The position numbers were made by a program, and so were the translations under genes. DNA of 64,000 nucleotides from assembly GCF_030272615.1 (NCBI RefSeq), contig NC_081413.1, forward strand, positions 554,553,136-554,617,135, written 5' to 3'. Within the stretch, counting starts at the first letter, position 1. Every line of letters starts with the position of its first letter. The stretch is from Cryptomeria japonica (taxonomy: Eukaryota; Streptophyta; Pinopsida; Cupressales; Cupressaceae). Of this stretch, positions 57,731 to 64,000 are shown piece by piece. The notes under the pieces were generated by a model. It had not been told where the DNA came from and ran no database searches. It worked only from the letters and a program-made list of their open reading frames with translations.

Positions 57731-59983
57731 ATAGTGAATAAACCATATTGAATTTATTAATCCATAGGTTTTTGGGCCTTCTAGACTCAATCATGAGGTT
57801 AATTTTTCTCTTAGATGCATTGTATGAAATACACTATGAAAAATACGGTCAAACAAGAGAATGGTTACAAACCAAGAGATTTGATATTATGCAAAAGTCT
57901 AGGAAAGGACTCATAAGATTAAAGGATCCAACAAATCCAAATAAAACTTCTACAAGGATAATTACATAAGAAAGGTAAATTTTTGTTAATGATTTAATAA
58001 CTCTCAACCATAACGAATATCTCAAACATTGGCTCTATGCTCTTATATGGATAAAGAAAAAGCTAAGACTAGATTTGATGATTGATTACCAAAAAGGAAT
58101 TAATCCATTTAAGAGATAGTTTATTAGTAGAACTAAATTGTAAAAGAATAGTTAACTAATAAAGCATATCCACTTAAGATAAAATTTTACTATTAAAATA
58201 CACATGGCATGCATGAAGCATGAGACACTATGAGATTATGATAAGTGCTTTAATCTTGTCAATTGGGACACAAAAGTTAAATGTCCCAAGTAAACTTAGA
58301 TATAAATACGAATAAAACTCAAGATAATATCTGCTTAGGAAATAATCCTTTATAAACTAACAATTGGCATGGTTCCTAAAAGTGGAAATGGATTTATCAC
58401 ACGAAAGTGTTTAGATTCCTAGGCATTTTCTCTTCCTTCTAGGTGTCTCCTTCCTCTATATGGTAAGTTGTCATTTCTACAGTAGAGAAAAGTTGGCCTA
58501 GTAGATTACTAGGTGGATTTATTTGGTAGGAAAATTTGAGAATGTGTTGTAAAGTCATATATGATAGTCACATCTATTATTCTTCTTGGTGGGTGCCATT
58601 GAAGTATTCATATCAAAATATTGAAAATATCCTTAGGTTCTTATGAACTTCTTTTAACAAAGGAAAAATATTTCAAAGAGTAGTTTAGGAGTTTTGTTGA
58701 CTTACTCATTAATTTGACGGACTTGGTTTAGTCTCAATCCAATGTCAGGGTATAATTTTATGTGCCAAATGGATTATCAAAGCCTTCAAGGGAAATAAAA
58801 CTATGAATCTTTTGATTTTGCATTATATTTATGTAAGGGTCCCCATGGTTGTTAGGCTTGGAAAGGGCTTGGTCTTTACATTCTTCTTATTATGAAGAAA
58901 CCTATTTAGGTACATGATTTTTTTAATCAAAATCATATAGAAAGTCTAAGAATCCATGAAGCCATGTGGCTCTTGGGTCTTGTGGGATGGCAATGAATTT
59001 TGTAAAGGTATTTCTATTAATCAATGTTCTATTTGGTGGTATCCTATTGTTTCTTGTTAGAATTGACCCCTTGCTAAAAAGCCTTAGGTCCATGCCTTGA
59101 ATTTTTACAAAATGGTATTAATACTCTTCTGGACCTTTATTCTAGAAATATGAAGATTTTTCTTTCTTGGGTAGAGGCCAAACTAAAGTTCAAGCTTTAA
59201 TTAAGAATTTGAGTCATTCCAAACCAGTATTGATTATGTTTCTTCTCATACAATTCATAAAATTAGGGCAAGAAGCTACAAACCTTAGTGAAAATATTTG
59301 AAATGGTATCCAAATACACCATAAATTACAATTACAAACCACACAAGGGAAACATTTGGATCTCTCTACAATTGTACATAGATACAAAGATAAATCACCA
59401 ATGACTTCTATAGCCTTTACTTTAGATTTGACAATGTAGATTTCAAGTAGTTTGCTCAATTAGTGTTGATAAAAAATTGTTTACTTTTCTTGGTGTATTC
59501 TTTACCAATGCCTTCGTATTCATACTAAGTTAGTTCTCACCTTGGTGTTGTCACTCCTTATTGTCCATTTATGGTCAACATGAGATACACAAGCATCTTT
59601 TTTGGATTTAACCTAGATCCTAGGTTGCTTAGAGTTGGACTTGTGATTTATTTAAGCCTTTCAAATGTGAGCCATTTTCTGAGCATCTGATTCTTTTTCG
59701 TGATTAGGCTATGGTTTTTGCTAAGTGCACCCAAATTTGACATGCTTTTGGGTGTAATTTATTTTTAGCATTTGTGAAATAAAAATTCTACTATATTCTT
59801 TGGTGGTTTAGTTTATATGAATTTATCTCTTTATTCTAAGGCTATAAATTATTCTAATGTTCTCTTGTAGATTTAGATGCAAGAAAACAAAGTTGCACTT
59901 GAAGTAACTCACCTCTAGATGCTATTGAATTATTAAGGTAATGCCTCATTCTATATTATCAAAGTTTTATTGACTCTACCTTC
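57731..59983. other. Unassigned AT-rich sequence
   Basis: No gene or element was recognised. Short open stretches (57748-57969 plus, 59214-59459 minus) are not convincing. Its continuation after the solo LTR is at 62495. Confidence 0.4.
59979..59983. repeat. Target-site duplication of 2.5-kb solo LTR, left copy
   Basis: ccttc; the right copy at 62495-62499 reads ccttt, one base different. Confidence 0.65.
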
Positions 59984-60392
59984 TGTAGACACCTAAATTT
60001 GGTTAATTAATTTAATCAAATTTGATCCTCCTAATTAATTAATTCCCCAACGCGTTTCCTCCTAATTAATTAACCTAGTTAATTAATCCCCTTTTTGCCA
60101 TCCCATTTGATTAATTACCTTTAATTAATTAAATGTCCCTTTTCCCAAAACCCCCATGGATTAATTAATTTAATTAATTAATTAGACTCAAATCCTATTT
60201 GAGCACATGGCTCCTACATTTTAACCACTTTCTTCCAAGCCTCCTTCCAATCCTATCCTAACCAACCCTATCCTTCCAACCCACTTCCCTACCCTAGTCA
60301 ACCCTCCAACCAACCTTATCCTATCCCTTCTAACCTCCCACACATGTGTGCACATTCTAACCAATTTTCCCCATTTTGAGGAAAATATTCTA

Positions 60393-60494
60393 TTTTGGGT
60401 GGCCTTGCCCAAAATAGACATGTGTTAAAGGACACATGTCTCTCCCTCCATTTTTGGGTGGCTTTGCCCAAAATGGACATGTGTCCACACATGT
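60393..60494. repeat. 59-bp tandem duplication made of four hairpins
   Basis: Each unit holds TTTTGGG...CCCAAAA (60393-60414, 60452-60473) and ACATGTGT...ACACATGT (60418-60439, 60477-60494), all perfect stems of seven or eight bases. Confidence 0.85.
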
Positions 60495-61230
60495 CTTCCC
60501 TCTCTCTCCTAGTTGAGACACTTATCCCTTTTTGGAGGACAAGTGTCACCTCTTCACCTCCCCTTCCCTTCCTCATCTCTCCTATTTAATCCCTCCATTT
60601 TTAGACCAAATCCTCTCAGATCCAATTTTTCACTCAATGCATCGTTACTCTACTGAAATAATCACTCATACTCACACATCCATTTTTCATCTCTCATTAT
60701 CACTTGCATCTACAATCATGGAGCACAAATCAGACATTCGTTGATGTCATGAACACACATCCAATCGCGAAATAATCAAATCGAAGCAAGGGTATTGGTT
60801 TGTATTGCTTGTCATTTGTGTTTTGTGCTTTGGTTTTATCATTTCAATCTTGAAGTGTTGAGTGTAATGGCTTATTTTGGTTAATTAGTTTATCTTTTTA
60901 TCCTTTTGTAACGTAAGAATTAGGAATCATCACAAGATAAGTAGGTAGATCAATCAAAATACAAGACATGATAACTCAATCAAAAGAACACTCATTGAAA
61001 TGAACCTAATTCTAAGCACATTCAATAGAGGCATAAAAAACAAAGCATTCAAAAGAAAATATCATGCAAACCATATAACAATTCGGATGCTTCTTCCATG
61101 CGGCTCCATTGTTGTTCTTTCCTCTTCAATGGGTTTGTGGATCTCACCTACAAGTGCACACACAATTGAAAGCAAGATTGATAAAAGCTCAAGAGTACTA
61201 GAAGCATAAGTTCGGTAGTCTGATAGGAAT

Positions 61231-61267
61231 TCGGATTCGGGATTCGGGATTCGGGATTCGGGATTCG
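61231..61267. repeat. (GGGATTC)n heptanucleotide repeat
   Basis: About five head-to-tail units. The motif is not a telomere repeat. Confidence 0.9.
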
Positions 61268-61949
61268 AAGGGATTGATTGAAGAAAATTATCCAATTTAT
61301 AGAAGAATTGGATAAATGACAAGATTGGCATGATGCAATTCAAATGGAAATTGCAAATCAATATGACAAATTATGACAAATTATGCATAATTTGATTGAT
61401 TGATAATTGATGACAAATTATGACACATTCCATGTCAAAATTGATTGATTATCAATTATGACAATTTCATGACAAATTGAAATGTCATTCCCATAGAATT
61501 AGGAGATAAAATAGGAGGGAAAAGGAAATTAGAAATTAAGAAAATAGAAAATTGAAATTGATGACAATTAGAAAATTGGAATTAGTAAATTGATGAAAAT
61601 TAGAAAATTGGAATTAGTTAATTAATTAATAATTTTTCATTTATTAATCAATTCACAAAGAGGAATAATTAGCCAATTAAATAAAGATTTAATTGTGACA
61701 AGAAGACCTAGGATAAATAAGTAATTTATTTAATCCTAAAGGAAGAAATGACAAATTAGGTTAAATGAATAAATCATAAAACCCTAGAAGACGAATTAGA
61801 AATGCGAAAATGACAATTAGGTCTTGATTGAAGATAATTAATGTCATGATTTTGAATTGATAAATGACCAGTGCGACAAAATGATTTGATTGATAAATGC
61901 GCCAATTGACGAGGAACAATGACAAATTGATCCAAATTGACATAATTGA

Positions 61950-62245
61950 GACAGACAACGATCGATGACAAATCGGTCGCAAAATGACAAGATTGAAAAT
62001 GACCACGATCGATGACAAATCGATCGTCAAATGACAAAATTAAACATGACAACGATCGAACAATGACAAATCGATCGCATGATGACAAGATTGAAGGATT
62101 GATGATAAATTGACAAGATTGAAAAGAGGACAAAACCCTAATTAGGATTGACGATGTCCAAAATGATAAGATTGATGATAAGATTGATAAGATTGACAGG
62201 AGGACAAAACCCTAATTAGGATTGACGATGTCCAAAATGATGACA
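61950..62245. repeat. Tandem repeats with 'gatcgatgacaaatcg' and 'aggacaaaaccctaattagg' units
   Basis: Three units of about 60 bp carry 'acgatcgatgacaaatcg.tcg' (61955-62095). A 74-bp spaced pair of 'gaggacaaaaccctaattag' lies at 62126 and 62200. Confidence 0.75.
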
Positions 62246-62499
62246 AATGAATACGCACATTGATGCGATAGGGTAAAATTAATCAAAATCATGATTGGAT
62301 AATGTTGTCGACAAGACCAAATTTAAGGACGAGATGAATGAAGAATATAGAAGAATGACTCGATGTTCACAAATGATAAAGACCAAATGCGTGACATAGG
62401 AGAAATGTTAATGCGACGCAAAAACCTAAAATGAGGCAATGCGCAAATGTTAAAGTATGACCTCGCAAGCGTTGACAATTTTTAGGTGTCTACACCTTT

Positions 62500-63245
62500 A
62501 GGTTAACATGCACATTTTCCCTCATACACCTTCTAGTAGGGAGTACTCCCTCCATGTGGACATAGTCAAAATGCCCATGGTGGACTTGATTCTTAATCAC
62601 ATGCTTTCCAACCTCCTCCAAGAAAAGCTAGACATCGATGTTCTCATGATTGCTCTCAACCAACTTGATGACCTTTAGCCACTTCCAAGCCTTGTAACCA
62701 AGGTGCCTTTGGATGATTGTATATTTTAAAAATTCCTTGCCTTGCCCTGGCTATTTATCCTATTTGTGACACTCAACCTCCTATTGAAGAAAAAACTAAA
62801 AAAGTTGTAGTTACATGATAGGAGCATATTCTTGATAACCAAGATATTCTCAATACCTTAGAAAACCCATGACAAAAGATCAAGTTCCTCCACCATCTTC
62901 TAATACTTTAGCTATTTCCACTTAGCAACCTTGTTGCTTGTTTCTAACCATTCATCCTCATAATAAATAGATTCATGTCTAATACTAAAACACTTATTCA
63001 TATATAAAATTTAAAAACAATTAAAGAGTGGTTTTAGTATCATCGAAAGACATTTTGGCATTATCCCCCAAAAAATTGAGGCCAAAATAAGCAAGGCGGC
63101 TTATCCAATGGTCTATCGGCCAAGTGAGAAACATATTATATACGAACCGTTCGAGGTCGTTGAAGGTCAATTATTTAGTGTGTCAATATGGCTCCTCTCG
63201 CTGCAAGAGGCCATATTCCCAAGTTTTCCTGGTCTGGTCTTGGCC
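62500..63245. other. Unassigned sequence upstream of the HPP-family gene
   Basis: This joins 59983 across the solo LTR. On both strands only short, broken frames are seen. The stretch 63108-63245 directly precedes the gene and may be promoter. Confidence 0.4.
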
Positions 63246-63253
63246 TATAAAAT
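63246..63253 (+). promoter_or_regulatory. Possible TATA box of the HPP-family gene
   Basis: TATAAAAT lies 44 bp before the ATG. If used, transcription would start only about 10-20 bp before the start codon, which is unusually short, so an upstream start or a further exon is possible. Confidence 0.4.
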
Positions 63254-63289
63254 GTATGAATCACTCACTCATTGGAGGGTGCTCCTGCA

Positions 63290-63539
63290 ATGGCAATCCA
63301 ACTTGGCCTTCCACCATTTCTGTCAAAGAAGCAGCTCATGTACACAGTGGGTAATGCAGCTCCCCAAATGGGATTGCGTAATTTCATGCTTCTCAGATCT
63401 CTCCATGGCAAAAAGAGGAGAATTGGTTTGATTGTGGCGGAATCACTAGACAATGTGAATAGTGCCTCTGGTAGTTGGGGTGCCAATTTAAGACAAGGAG
63501 CGCCTCCTTGTGCCAGTGACATTGTCTGGCCTGCAGCAG
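63290..63539 (+). CDS. Exon 1 of a probable plastid HPP-family membrane protein
   Basis: From ATG 63290 the frame encodes about 83 residues up to a donor site (GCAG|GTGTG, exon end 63539) that splits a glycine codon. The N-terminal 70 residues lack acidic residues at first and are rich in K, R, S and small residues (MAIQLGLPPFLSKKQ..., LRSLHGKKRR), like a chloroplast transit peptide. The end, PPCASDIVWPAAG, matches my memory of the start of the HPP domain in plant proteins. In Arabidopsis that family includes a plastid nitrite transporter (At5g62720). The transmembrane part would lie in later exons outside the window. Identification rests on a short stretch, so it is tentative. The frame read past the donor (VFLLPS...) is probably intron. 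Confidence 0.5.
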
Positions 63540-64000
63540 GTGTGTTTCTACTTCCTTCAATTCTTTCAAGCCAAGCCCATCTCAAGTACTGTTCTGCTTT
63601 GTCGAAGGGAATCAGGAACAACCCACCTGAAAACATTATAAAATTGGGTGTCATGCTGGGTTTTGTGGTGTATATGTAGCTTGTAAATCAATTGAATACT
63701 TGACAGATTTTAGAATTATGTTATTAATTATGTGAATTGTTTGAATTTTTATATTCAACACTTTGAGCACTGAATGATTATCCAGAATTTGACGTGCCAG
63801 TGGTCCTTGTGTGTTCATTCTAAATTTTGGAAAGAAATTATACTTCTAACGGTTTTGCCCCATGACAACAGTGTATTTTGGGTATTGAGTTTGGCTGAGA
63901 CTTAATATATTGGTCTCTGCAAAAGATAATACCTGAATTCAGAAAATGATGCTGAAATTTTGGTAGACGGATGTGTAGTTATGGTGTTCAGATATGCTAT
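63540..64000 (+). other. Start of intron 1 of the HPP-family gene
   Basis: Begins GTGTGTTTCT and is T-rich, as plant introns are. No acceptor followed by HPP coding sequence appears before the window ends. Confidence 0.45.

Larger units (their letters stand above)
59984..62494. mobile_element. 2511-bp probable solo LTR with 14-bp inverted ends
   Basis: It begins TGTAGACACCTAAA and ends TTTAGGTGTCTACA, a perfect 14-bp terminal inversion with TG...CA, as in several plant Gypsy LTR families. The flanking ccttc/ccttt fits a 5-bp duplication with one later change. There are no protein domains, no primer-binding site and no second LTR. It contains several tandem repeats. A possible promoter on the plus strand is the 'ctatttaatcc' near 60581. 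Confidence 0.78.

Noticed and set aside
63265-63654. 129-codon frame on the minus strand at the right end
   Set aside because: Antisense of the HPP-family exon, which has the better coding signature and a splice donor.

Overview
The window is seed-plant nuclear DNA, most likely from a large gymnosperm (conifer-type) genome. Almost everything in it is LTR-retrotransposon sequence, nested several layers deep and with long, mutated copies retained. The plant-specific marks are a Copia primer-binding site matching initiator tRNA-Met, Ty3/Gypsy elements of the Tat type with two RNase H domains, a hAT-type transposase gene, and at the right edge the first exon of a plastid-targeted HPP-family gene. 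The species itself cannot be named from the sequence.

Layout. (1) 483-13075, minus strand: an intronless hAT-transposase-like gene of about 886 codons. It has six in-frame stops, no frameshift, and is split by a full-length Copia element (707-9841, target duplication atacc). The Copia element itself carries a 1518-bp LTR insertion (5613-7130, duplication tccac). (2) 13076-48343, minus strand: an old Tat-type Gypsy element, here called Gypsy A. Its 5' LTR is at 46928-48343, gag at 42614-44198 and pol at 16015-25638; no 3' LTR was found. A probable 3.9-kb solo LTR (20265-24168) sits inside its pol. (3) 25639-42608, plus strand: a younger 16,970-bp element of the same family, Gypsy B, inserted into the gag-pol of Gypsy A. 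It has two LTRs of 1841 bp each, a perfect 5-bp duplication (ggtgg), a tRNA-Trp primer-binding site, and a single gag-pol frame with eight stops. It carries a solo LTR of its own (38612-39505, duplication agatc). (4) 48344-49012: unclassified sequence with a 128-codon reading frame. (5) 49013-57730, minus strand: Gypsy D, with gag and protease remnants and no recognisable reverse transcriptase or integrase. (6) 57731-63245: unassigned sequence interrupted by a 2.5-kb solo LTR (59984-62494). (7) 63290-63539, plus strand: exon 1 of the probable HPP-family gene.

The most interesting signal is in the leader of the Gypsy A/B family. Both copies carry a 127-codon reading frame between the primer-binding site and gag. 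The two copies align without indels over 384 nt. By hand count they differ at about 28 synonymous and about 31 nonsynonymous positions, which points to purifying selection on a protein I do not recognise. Upstream of that frame lies a leader block of roughly 0.75 kb that does not look coding and is even better conserved (about 5% difference in a sampled stretch). Gypsy B is also paradoxical: its LTRs differ at only about 11 of 1841 positions, yet its coding frame carries eight stops, so it was probably copied in trans from an already defective master.

The only candidate host gene is the HPP-family exon. The rest is a layered record of transposition that decayed mainly by nonsense point mutations. 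All comparisons were made by eye, so divergence values are approximate.
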